This document shows, piece after piece, positions 16,124-22,952 of a stretch of DNA of 24,327 bases. A program made the translations under genes and the position numbers. Source of the stretch: Corynebacterium sp. (lineage in GTDB: Bacteria; Actinomycetota; Actinomycetes; Mycobacteriales; Mycobacteriaceae); NCBI RefSeq assembly GCF_030826625.1, contig NZ_JAPJNQ010000015.1:1-24327 (forward strand). The letters are read 5' to 3'. Positions within the stretch are counted from its first letter, which is position 1, and every line of letters starts with the position of its first letter. Under the pieces are notes generated by a model. That model ran no database searches. It was not told the origin of the DNA and saw only the letters and a program-made list of their open reading frames with translations.

Positions 16124-16148
16124 CTAACAACCAGAAAGGGCAGGCGCA

Positions 16149-16913
16149 GTGAGTCTGGCAACGAGGGTTATTCCCTGTTTGGACGTCAACGACGGCCGCG
16201 TGGTCAAAGGCGTGAACTTTGCAGGATTGCGCGATGCCGGCGATCCCGTCGAACTCGCACGGCGTTACGAAGCTGAAGGCGCTGATGAGCTGACTTTCTT
16301 AGACGTATCCGCCTCAAAACAAGGTCGCGGCACCATGCTCGATGTTGTGCGCTCGACGGCAGAACAGGTGTTCATTCCCTTAACCGTCGGCGGGGGAGTA
16401 CGCAGTGCCGACGACGTCGATGAGTTGCTGCGCGCCGGGGCGGATAAAGTATCGATCAATACCGCAGCGATCGCCCGCCCGGAATTATTGCGCGAGCTTT
16501 CGCGTCGGTTTGGATCGCAGTGCATCGTGCTCTCTGTCGATGCACGCAGGGCGCCGGGGATGCCATCAGGGTTTGAAGTCACCACTCACGGCGGTTCGAA
16601 ATCCGCAGGCCTGGATGCCATTGAATGGGTGCGCACCGGGGAAAAACTCGGCGTTGGCGAAGTGCTGTTGAACTCCATGGACGGCGATGGCACTAAAGCC
16701 GGTTTTGATCTGGAGTTGATAGCTGCTGTGCGCGAACACACCACAGTGCCGGTGATTGCTTCTGGCGGTGCTGGTGCCGCCGCGCATTTCCCGCCCGCGA
16801 TCGAAGCAGGAGCCGATGCTGTGCTGGCAGCCTCGATTTTTCATTTTGGTGAGGTTGCAATCGACGAGGTGAAACAAGCGATGCAGGATGCAGGATTGAC
16901 GGTACGACGATGA
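16149..16913 (+). CDS. hisF: Imidazole glycerol phosphate synthase, cyclase subunit
   Basis: Beta/alpha barrel that uses ammonia from HisH to turn PRFAR into imidazole-glycerol phosphate and AICAR. It has 254 residues. Catalytic acids D12 (IPCLDV) and D131 (LSVDARR) are present, with the phosphate-binding loops VGGGVRS and ASGGAGAA. The GTG start at 16149 is supported by AGAAAGGG about 9 nt upstream. The TGA overlaps the hisI ATG (ATGA). Confidence 0.97.
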   Translation: MSLATRVIPCLDVNDGRVVKGVNFAGLRDAGDPVELARRYEAEGADELTFLDVSASKQGRGTMLDVVRSTAEQVFIPLTVGGGVRSADDVDELLRAGADKVSINTAAIARPELLRELSRRFGSQCIVLSVDARRAPGMPSGFEVTTHGGSKSAGLDAIEWVRTGEKLGVGEVLLNSMDGDGTKAGFDLELIAAVREHTTVPVIASGGAGAAAHFPPAIEAGADAVLAASIFHFGEVAIDEVKQAMQDAGLTVRR

Positions 16914-17269
16914 GCGATAATCCCGCCGATTACGAGCTGGACCCGGCCGTCGCCAAGCGTTTGAAACTCAACGACGCGGGTCTGGTGCCTGCCGTGGTGC
17001 AAGCTGCCGATACTGAGGAAGTCCTGATGCTGGCCTGGATGGATACCCACGCGCTGGCCTATACGCTGGCGACGCGCCGAGGTACGTATTATTCCCGCTC
17101 GCGGCAAGAATATTGGATCAAGGGGCTGACTTCCGGCAATACTCAGCAGGTTGAATCCGTCGCTCTGGATTGCGATGGCGATACGGTGCTGTTGCGGGTG
17201 CGCCAACGTGGCGGGGCTTGTCATACCGGCGATCGCACGTGTTTCGACGCGGACGTTTTGCTAGCCTAA
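16910..17269 (+). CDS. hisI: Phosphoribosyl-AMP cyclohydrolase
   Basis: Zinc/magnesium enzyme that opens the purine ring of phosphoribosyl-AMP, the third step of the pathway. It has 119 residues and is the single-function form without a HisE domain. Zinc cysteines are C88, C104 and C111; D89 and D91 in CDGDTV are the magnesium site; SRSRQEYWIKGLTSGN is the family signature. It overlaps hisF by 4 nt and is the last his gene here. hisE and hisG must lie elsewhere. Confidence 0.97.
   Translation: MSDNPADYELDPAVAKRLKLNDAGLVPAVVQAADTEEVLMLAWMDTHALAYTLATRRGTYYSRSRQEYWIKGLTSGNTQQVESVALDCDGDTVLLRVRQRGGACHTGDRTCFDADVLLA
17262..17267 (+). promoter_or_regulatory. Candidate leaderless promoter for the Trp-associated membrane protein
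   Basis: TAGCCT, overlapping the end of hisI, ends 6 nt before the ATG at 17274, which lacks a Shine-Dalgarno. This is the TAnnnT arrangement seen at several other starts in the window. No clear -35. Confidence 0.35.
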
Positions 17270-17273
17270 AACG

Positions 17274-17927
17274 ATGATTTCGCATCGCGTTTCAGCGCTG
17301 TTATTAGGCGTGGGTGCCGCCTGTTTGTGGGGCGCGTCCCGGATGGATTGGGTAGTTGCAGATACTGCCGATGATTTGGCCGGGGGACGCTCCATTGCGA
17401 TTAGCGGCGGTCAGTGGTCAATGGAAATTACCGCGCTAACGTTGGTTATTCTGGCTGGTTGCGTCGCCGGGTTGGCGCTGCGACGGTTGGGGCGACGCGT
17501 GGTTGGTGTGTTGTGCGCGCTCGCTGCCGTGGGTGCAAGTTGGTCTGGTTTATCCATGCTGGCCGGAACCCCAGATCCAGAACACGCCCGGAATGTTTTG
17601 CGGGCAGCAGCGAATAACGAGACTGCTGTCAATGCTGAAGGCATCAGTGAGTGGGCGAATGTTGTTGCCGTGCACCCGCAGACTGCGGGCCCGGTCGTGA
17701 GTTTGCTGGCTTGCGCGGTCGTGCTGTTCGCCGGAGTGTTGCTGGCGATGCGTCCAGGGGAAGACTCCGCCCGGCTGAATAAGTATGAACGCCAAGCGGC
17801 CCGTGAAGACAAAATTGAGCGAGAGTTAGAAGAAAGCCCGGATTCTGGGCGCGTGTTGTGGGATGCGATCGATGCCGATATCGATCCGAGCGACGATGAG
17901 CGTGACGTGCCCGGCCGTAAAAATTAG
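17274..17927 (+). CDS. Trp-operon-associated membrane protein (Trp_oprn_chp family)
   Basis: A 217-residue membrane protein. Helices are seen near residues 5-20, 52-68, 74-95 and 140-160, followed by a charged cytoplasmic tail. The start GAACLWGASRMDWVV and the tail motif RVLWDAIDADIDPSDD match the family found between trpE and trpC in mycobacteria (Rv1610 type), where the tail reads like WDALDxGxDPT. The place, after hisI and before the TrpC-like gene and lgt, is also the same as in mycobacteria, minus trpE. It begins 4 nt after hisI. Its biochemical role is unknown in any organism as far as I know. Confidence 0.8.
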   Translation: MISHRVSALLLGVGAACLWGASRMDWVVADTADDLAGGRSIAISGGQWSMEITALTLVILAGCVAGLALRRLGRRVVGVLCALAAVGASWSGLSMLAGTPDPEHARNVLRAAANNETAVNAEGISEWANVVAVHPQTAGPVVSLLACAVVLFAGVLLAMRPGEDSARLNKYERQAAREDKIERELEESPDSGRVLWDAIDADIDPSDDERDVPGRKN

Positions 17928-18018
17928 GTGCACCTTGGTTTTTTCTGCAGTGATGTGGAATACTCAAAGAAACCGATGAGAGCACAACCCGCGGTCGACG
18001 AAGAAAAGGGGTGGGCAC

Positions 18019-18894
18019 GTGGTAACGACGGTCAGCACAGCGAAGGATATCGTGGCCGATATTCTTGCCGATGTTGCTGCCCGCGAATCCCGCCTACCCT
18101 TCGTCGACATTAAAGCTCTGTCCCGTGCAGTTCCAGCCGCGCGCCCGGTGATTCCGGTTTTGTCGCAGCCTGGCTGCAGTGTGATCGCTGAGATTAAACG
18201 TGCGAAGCCTGCAGCGCGGTATGAACCGGCCCCACGGTATGGCAAAGTACCGGAGGCCTTGATTGATTTCGGCGCCATCGATTCGCTTGCCGACGTCGCC
18301 AGCTTGGCACAAGGCTTCGAATCCGCAGGGGTTGCTGCTATTGCTTGCCAGACGGAACGGCTACGTTTCCGTGGCTCCTTGGAGGATATGGCGACCGCCC
18401 GCTCGGCAACGTCGGCGCCAATGCTGTGCAGGGATATCATCGTTGATCCCTATCAAGTGCACGAAGCGCGTTTTTTCGGCGCGGATATGGTGCCGCTGCA
18501 AGTGGAGTTGCTGGAACAACCACGGCTAGAAGCTTTGGTCGACCGTATTGAAAGTTTGGGGATGACGGCGCTGGCGGAAATCCGCAGTGAGGAACAAGCG
18601 CAACGCGCGATGGCTGCGGGGGTGAGCGTGGTGGGCATCAATGCCCGGGAGCTGGATTCGCGGAGTTTGCAGCCGGATCGCTTCGCGGCGATTGTGCCGC
18701 ACTTGCCGGATTCTGTTATCCGCATTGGTCTCGGGGGAATTATGGGCGTGCGTGAGATCTGGCGCTATGCCGGCTGGGGCGCTGATGCCGTGTTGGTTGG
18801 TGAAGCATTGATGGCGGCACCGCAGCCGGCGGATGTGGCTCGTGCGTTGGTGGCAGCTGGGGTGCATCCGGCCTGCCCGATGCGCCGACTCTGA
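18019..18894 (+). CDS. TrpC-like protein with altered catalytic residues
   Basis: A 291-residue beta/alpha barrel clearly descended from actinobacterial indole-3-glycerol-phosphate synthase: N-terminal DIVADILADVAARE, VIAEIKRAKP, FRGSLEDM, VDPYQVHEARFFGADM, LGMTALAEI, VVGINARELDSRSL and the C-terminal LVAAGVHPACP. Compared with active enzymes, E58, K60, E187 and N208 are kept, but the general-acid lysine of LRKDF is R138 (LCRDI), the Ser of the SPS motif is gone (KPA), and the AESG phosphate/active-site motif is GLGG (237-240), losing Glu and Ser. There is an insertion of about 15 residues after KRAKP (68-85). The frame is intact and the start is strong (AAAAGGGG before GTG). So it is probably expressed, but unlikely to make indole-glycerol phosphate. 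Confidence 0.85.
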   Translation: MVTTVSTAKDIVADILADVAARESRLPFVDIKALSRAVPAARPVIPVLSQPGCSVIAEIKRAKPAARYEPAPRYGKVPEALIDFGAIDSLADVASLAQGFESAGVAAIACQTERLRFRGSLEDMATARSATSAPMLCRDIIVDPYQVHEARFFGADMVPLQVELLEQPRLEALVDRIESLGMTALAEIRSEEQAQRAMAAGVSVVGINARELDSRSLQPDRFAAIVPHLPDSVIRIGLGGIMGVREIWRYAGWGADAVLVGEALMAAPQPADVARALVAAGVHPACPMRRL

Positions 18895-18915
18895 TCTATG
18901 GCACAATTCTAAGGC

Positions 18916-19830
18916 GTGACTGCAGAATTTTTGGCGAATATCCCGTCTCCACCTCAGGCTGTTTGGCAGCTGGGCCCAATTCCGCTGCGCGCTTATGCTT
19001 TGTGCATTATCGCTGGCATCATTGTCGCGCTGTATTTCACCCAGGCGCGTTACGTGCGTGCCGGCGGCGATGCGAATGTGGTCTGGGATGCCACGATCAT
19101 CGCTATTCCCGCGGGTGTGATTGGTGGCCGCGCTTATCATGTCATCACGGATCACCATAAGTATTTCTGTGCTGATTGCGACCCGGTAGATGCGCTACGC
19201 ATCACCAACGGTGGCTTGGGCATTTGGGGGGCGATCGCTCTGGGAACCATTGCCGTCGCGGTGATGTTTAAAATCCGTGGCATGCGCCTTGCACCTTTCG
19301 CGGATGCTGCAGCTCCAGCAATCGTGCTCGCGCAGGCTATCGGACGCCTGGGCAACTGGTTTAACCAGGAGCTTTACGGCAGGCCTACTGATGTCCCTTG
19401 GGCTTTGGAGATCTATCGACGCGTTGATGAAGATGGCAATTATGCGCCGGTTGCTGGTACTTCGACCGGGGAAGTCTTGACGACGGTTCACCCAACGTTT
19501 TTGTATGAGTTGTTGTGGAACGTCGCTATTTGCTTGTTGCTGGTCTGGGCGCACAAGCGTTTCCGGCTTGGCGGTGGCCAAGTCTTCGCGCTGTATGTTG
19601 CCGGCTACACCGCTGGCAGGTTCTGGATCGAGCTGATGCGCGATGATGAAGCCACGCTGTTGTTCGATGCCGTACGCGTGAATGCAGTGGTTTCGGTGGT
19701 CGCGTTCGCGCTTGCCGTGGCTGCATTTGTGGTTTTGGGTAAGCGCTACCGTCGAGACGTCGACCGAGGCCTGGTTGATGCGCAGCAGCCGGCGGCTGGA
19801 GATACAAAGGCTGATACAAAGGCTGACTAG
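18916..19830 (+). CDS. lgt: Prolipoprotein diacylglyceryl transferase
   Basis: Membrane enzyme that moves diacylglycerol from phosphatidylglycerol to the lipobox cysteine of prelipoproteins, the first step of lipoprotein maturation. It has 304 residues and about seven helices. The family signature GRLGNWFNQELYG is at 143-155, with GGRAYHV (70-76) and the C-terminal GRFWIELMRDDE. The C-terminal tail is hydrophilic and ends in a small repeat (DTKADTKAD). The GTG start is preceded by CACAAT 8 nt upstream and only a poorly spaced AAGG, so it may be leaderless. Neighbours match the mycobacterial order trpC...lgt...pykA. Confidence 0.95.
   Translation: MTAEFLANIPSPPQAVWQLGPIPLRAYALCIIAGIIVALYFTQARYVRAGGDANVVWDATIIAIPAGVIGGRAYHVITDHHKYFCADCDPVDALRITNGGLGIWGAIALGTIAVAVMFKIRGMRLAPFADAAAPAIVLAQAIGRLGNWFNQELYGRPTDVPWALEIYRRVDEDGNYAPVAGTSTGEVLTTVHPTFLYELLWNVAICLLLVWAHKRFRLGGGQVFALYVAGYTAGRFWIELMRDDEATLLFDAVRVNAVVSVVAFALAVAAFVVLGKRYRRDVDRGLVDAQQPAAGDTKADTKAD
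19801..19824 (+). repeat. 12-bp tandem repeat at the lgt C-terminus
   Basis: GATACAAAGGCT occurs twice in a row, coding DTKA-DTKA just before the final Asp and the stop of lgt. Probably harmless slippage in a free cytoplasmic tail. Confidence 0.6.
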
Positions 19831-19859
19831 AGCTTAGCCATGCGGGTAAGGTTGGTTTC

Positions 19860-21290
19860 GTGGACAGACGAACAAAGATTGTATGCACACTGGGACCTGC
19901 CGTTGCTAGCCAAGAGGCCATTTCCGGCCTGGTCAGCGATGGCATGAACGTTGCTCGCTTGAACTTTTCGCACGGTGAACACGAAGATCACCAGCGCAAC
20001 TACGAATGGGTGCGCCAGGCCGCTGCTGAAAGCGGTAAGGCCGTTGGCGTGCTGGCTGATCTGCAAGGACCAAAGATTCGCCTGGGCCGGTTTACTGAGA
20101 ACGAAACTTACTGGGAAACCGGCGAGACGGTGCGCATCACCGTCGACGATGTTGAAGGCACGCATGATCGGGTGTCGACGACCTATAAAAATCTTGCCGA
20201 CGACGCCCGCGCCGGCGACCGCCTGTTGATTGATGACGGCAAGGTTGCTGTGGAATGCGTCGAGGTTGACGGCAATGATGTGGTCTGCCGGGTAACCGAA
20301 GGCGGGCCAGTGTCGAATAACAAGGGCGTTTCGCTGCCGGGCATGGATATTTCGGTGCCCGCACTGTCGGATAAAGACATCGAAGACTTGCGCTTCGCCT
20401 TGCGCCTCGGGGTGGATTTCATCGCTTTGTCGTTCGTGCGCTCGCCGTCGGATGTGGACTTGGTGCACGCGATCATGGATGAAGAAGGCCGCCGTCTGCC
20501 GGTGATCGCGAAGCTGGAAAAGCCGGAAGCAGTTGATGCTTTAGAATCCATCATTTTGGCTTTCGACGCCGTGATGGTTGCACGTGGCGATTTGGGCGTG
20601 GAAGTTCCGCTCGAGCAGGTGCCGCTGGTACAAAAACGTGCAATCCAGATTGCTCGTGAGAACGCGAAACCGGTGATCGTGGCGACGCAGATGTTGGATT
20701 CGATGATCGAGAATTCGCGCCCGACACGTGCGGAGGCTTCAGACGTGGCGAATGCGGTGCTCGATGGTGCCGATGCGGTGATGCTTTCTGGTGAGACTTC
20801 GGTGGGCGTGGACCCGCACAACGTTGTACGCACGATGTCGCGCATCGTATCGGAAGCATAAACTATCGGGGAGTTGCCGGATCTGGGCCATATTCCGCGA
20901 ACCAAGCGCGGTGTGATCGCTTATTCTGCCCGCGATATTGCTGAGCGATTGAACTCGAAGGCACTGGTGGCGTTCACTACCTCGGGCGATACGGCTAAGC
21001 GTCTATCGCGTTTGCGTTCGCAGTTGCCGTTGTTGGTGTTCACCCCGCATGAAAGCGTGCGTTCGCAGTTGGCGTTGACCTGGGGTGTAGAGACGTTCTT
21101 GTGCCCTGAAGTTGCCTCGACCGATGAGATGCTGCACGTGCTGGACCGTCAGCTGGTGAAGGTCGACGGTTACCACCGCGACGATGTCATCGTGCTGGTG
21201 GCTGGCACCCCACCGGGAGTCGAAGGCAACACCAACATGGTGCACGTCCACGCGATTGGCGAAGACGTGAGAATCGCCCCGAAGAGCTAG
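19860..21290 (+). pseudogene. pyk: Pyruvate kinase interrupted by an in-frame TAA
   Basis: Glycolytic enzyme that makes pyruvate and ATP from PEP. Read straight through, the frame is 476 codons, the normal length for corynebacterial pyruvate kinase, with one TAA at codon 334 (20859-20861). The upstream part (333 residues) holds the whole catalytic A and B domains: ARLNFSHG, ADLQGPKIRLG, SNNKGVSLPG, IAKLEKPEA, MVARGDLGVE and ATQMLDSM. The downstream part (from 20862) is the regulatory C domain: PDLGHIPRTKRGV, AFTTSGDTAKR and PPGVEGNTNM. Against C. glutamicum Pyk as I recall it, the stop falls where the text reads AETDGRVPDL, at the Glu; one G-to-T change (GAA to TAA) explains it. No frameshift or second stop is seen. 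The only nearby start for the C part is TTG 20874, with a GGGGAG directly touching it, too close to work. Starts at GTG 19860. Confidence 0.85.
20859..20861 (+). other. In-frame stop codon inside pyk
   Basis: TAA in the pyk frame; flanking codons on both sides continue the same conserved protein. It lies at the border between the catalytic barrel and the C-terminal domain. Confidence 0.9.
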
Positions 21291-21326
21291 CTAGCTCACT
21301 GGCCAACACGTTGGTAGCCTAGGCTA
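21284..21326. repeat. Two perfect palindromes between pyk and the M20 gene
   Basis: GAGCTAGCTAGCTC (21284-21297) is a 14-bp palindrome that includes the pyk-frame TAG stop. TAGCCTAGGCTA (21315-21326) is a 12-bp palindrome ending 4 nt before the M20 stop. Both lie in the 40-nt junction of two convergent genes. They could help end transcription in both directions, but no T-run follows either. Confidence 0.5.
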
Positions 21327-21330
21327 TGAA

Positions 21331-22575
21331 CTAGACATTAGCGACGAAACTGAGCAGTGCACCAGCACCCGCGAGGGTGGTTGCGTGCACTGTTGGTTTA
21401 TATTCGGGTACAAAGTTTGCCTGGTGGTTGACGGGCACGTCTTCATCAAGCGTGCCACGGGCGGCGGCCTCATCCCATAACTGGCGTGGCGTCGAACCCA
21501 CGAACCAGAACAAATAGGGGGCGTTCCATGCCTTCGGCAAATAGGTGAAATCTTCCGAGACCGTGGAGCGCTCGGCGGTGACGCTTTCGTCGCCGAATAT
21601 CGCATCGAAGCTGGCACGGACACGGCTGAATACTGCCTCGTTGTTATCGACGACTTCACCGTGGGCATAGAAGTGAAACTCCGGTTCTTTCGTGGAACCA
21701 GAAGCCTGTACCTCGGCGTGCACCACGCGCTTGAGCGCGGCGTACACGCGTTCTGCTAATTCCTCATCGTAATAGCGGGTGTTGAGCACTAGCTCTGCGC
21801 GATCCGGAATGATGTTGTTGGTATCCCCGGATTGCAGTGTGCCCACGGAGATGACGAAAAACTCATCGGGGGCGACTTCTCTGCCGACGATAGCCTGTAG
21901 CCGGGTGACAATCATCGCTGCGGTGTAGGTAGGATCAATCGCCTTGTGTGGCATGGAGGCGTGCGCGGATTTGCCGAAGATGGTGACTTTGATGGAATCG
22001 CAACCAGCCATCAGAGGGCCGCGCCGGGTTTGTACTTCGCCTGCGCGCCCAGGCATGACGTGCTGGCCTAGGCAAACATCCGGGGCGGGGATCTTGTCGA
22101 CGAGGTCGTCCTCGATCATGAGTTTGGCACCGATGGAGGATTCTTCGGCGGGTTGGAATAGCGCAATGACTGTACCGGCCCAATGCTCGCGGAGGTTGTC
22201 CAAGATTGCCAGCGCACCAAGCAGGGCAGTGGTGTGCATATCGTGCCCACAGGCATGCATGTTTTTGCCATCGACAAACAACGCATCAAAATCCGCGCGC
22301 ATGAGGGCAGCGGGAGTTTCCTCTGTAGTTTGGTTGCGCATAACAGCGGTGATGCCGTGGCCGCCAATTCCGGTGGTCACCTCGACATCAAAGCGCTGGA
22401 GGGCGGCGTGGATGGCTGCGGCTGTGCGTTCTTCCTGGTGGGAAAGCTCGGGGTGTTCGTGGAGGTCGTCGTAAAAGGCTTGTTGCCAGGAAAGATCCGT
22501 GGTGTGGTTATTGAGCAGGTCAGCAATGTGTTGTGGACTGGGGAAGGTTTGCGAAGTTTTTGAGTGCTGAGACAT
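21331..22575 (-). CDS. M20-family metal-dependent amidohydrolase
   Basis: Cytoplasmic two-metal hydrolase of 414 residues from the N-acyl-amino-acid amidohydrolase group (HipO/AbgA-like). Metal ligands are readable: C109 and H111 in MHACGHDMHT, E144 and E145 in FQPAEES, H172 in GQHVMPG and H384 in VNHQANF. The dimerisation insert begins near FGKSAHAS (200-207). The start chosen is the ATG at 22575; the frame extends to 22722, but those residues show no conservation. There is no Shine-Dalgarno; TAGCAT ends 7 nt before the ATG. It stands alone, convergent with pyk and divergent from the coiled-coil gene. Likely substrates are N-acyl or N-aminoacyl amino acids; hippurate or indole-acetyl conjugates cannot be told apart here. 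Confidence 0.9.
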   Translation of the reverse strand: MSQHSKTSQTFPSPQHIADLLNNHTTDLSWQQAFYDDLHEHPELSHQEERTAAAIHAALQRFDVEVTTGIGGHGITAVMRNQTTEETPAALMRADFDALFVDGKNMHACGHDMHTTALLGALAILDNLREHWAGTVIALFQPAEESSIGAKLMIEDDLVDKIPAPDVCLGQHVMPGRAGEVQTRRGPLMAGCDSIKVTIFGKSAHASMPHKAIDPTYTAAMIVTRLQAIVGREVAPDEFFVISVGTLQSGDTNNIIPDRAELVLNTRYYDEELAERVYAALKRVVHAEVQASGSTKEPEFHFYAHGEVVDNNEAVFSRVRASFDAIFGDESVTAERSTVSEDFTYLPKAWNAPYLFWFVGSTPRQLWDEAAARGTLDEDVPVNHQANFVPEYKPTVHATTLAGAGALLSFVANV

Positions 22576-22952
22576 GCAAATAATGCTAGCTAAATAGCAC
22601 GAGGCTGAATACAGAGAGAAAGGATCCGAACTTGTCTTTTGAAAGGTGACACGACCATTACTGGCGAGAGTGGGGAGTGAGTGGAGTACCCCCGGTATAA
22701 GGTGGCGTGGTCCGAAGCGCATCTGGTCCAGTATGAAAATTCCACGAGTAGAAATCTGTCTGCGCAGCTCAGGCGGGTAATAATTTTTCTAAGCCGAGAT
22801 TTTGTCTGCCCAGTAGGAAAATGTGTAGTAAACCCGAAAGATTTTCTAAGGTTTTCTTGTGTGGAATGTAGCAAAGCTATAACATTCTGGCTGTAAGTGT
22901 TATCAGCAGCTGGGCGTCGTCGTTCGGTTGAGACTTTCGTTAGGGGAAAGCG
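22576..22952. other. 377-nt divergent intergenic region, with a possible promoter near 22854-22883
   Basis: This stretch separates the M20 gene (minus) from the coiled-coil gene (plus) and is noticeably more AT-rich in its right half than the his cluster. It contains a TATAAC box (22878-22883) with TTCTTG 18 nt upstream (22854-22859) or TTGTGT 15 nt upstream as possible -35. This would give a leader of about 60-65 nt ending in AGGGGA (22942-22947) before the TTG start. Two similar short strings, TTTTTCTAAG and ATTTTCTAAG, occur around 22785 and 22841. A 71-codon frame (22681-22896, GTG) resembles nothing I know and is not called. Confidence 0.4.
22583..22588 (-). promoter_or_regulatory. Candidate leaderless -10 box of the M20 gene
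   Basis: TAGCAT on the minus strand, 7 nt before the ATG at 22575, with no ribosome binding site present. The -35 region is weak. Confidence 0.4.

Noticed and set aside
20859..20861. Recoding of the pyk stop as selenocysteine or pyrrolysine
   Set aside because: The codon is TAA, not TGA or TAG, and no suitable structure or residue need is present; a point mutation is simpler.
20183..20905. 240-codon minus-strand frame opposite pyk
   Set aside because: Antisense shadow of the conserved pyruvate kinase barrel.
20874..21290. Pyk C-terminal part as an independent gene starting at TTG
   Set aside because: The GGGGAG touches the TTG with no spacing and the reading frame is the same as pyk; better read as the 3' half of an interrupted gene.
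22681..22896. 71-codon plus-strand frame (GTG) in the region before the coiled-coil gene
   Set aside because: No similarity I can recognise, overlaps the likely promoter of the downstream gene, and has odd composition; could only be rescued by expression data.
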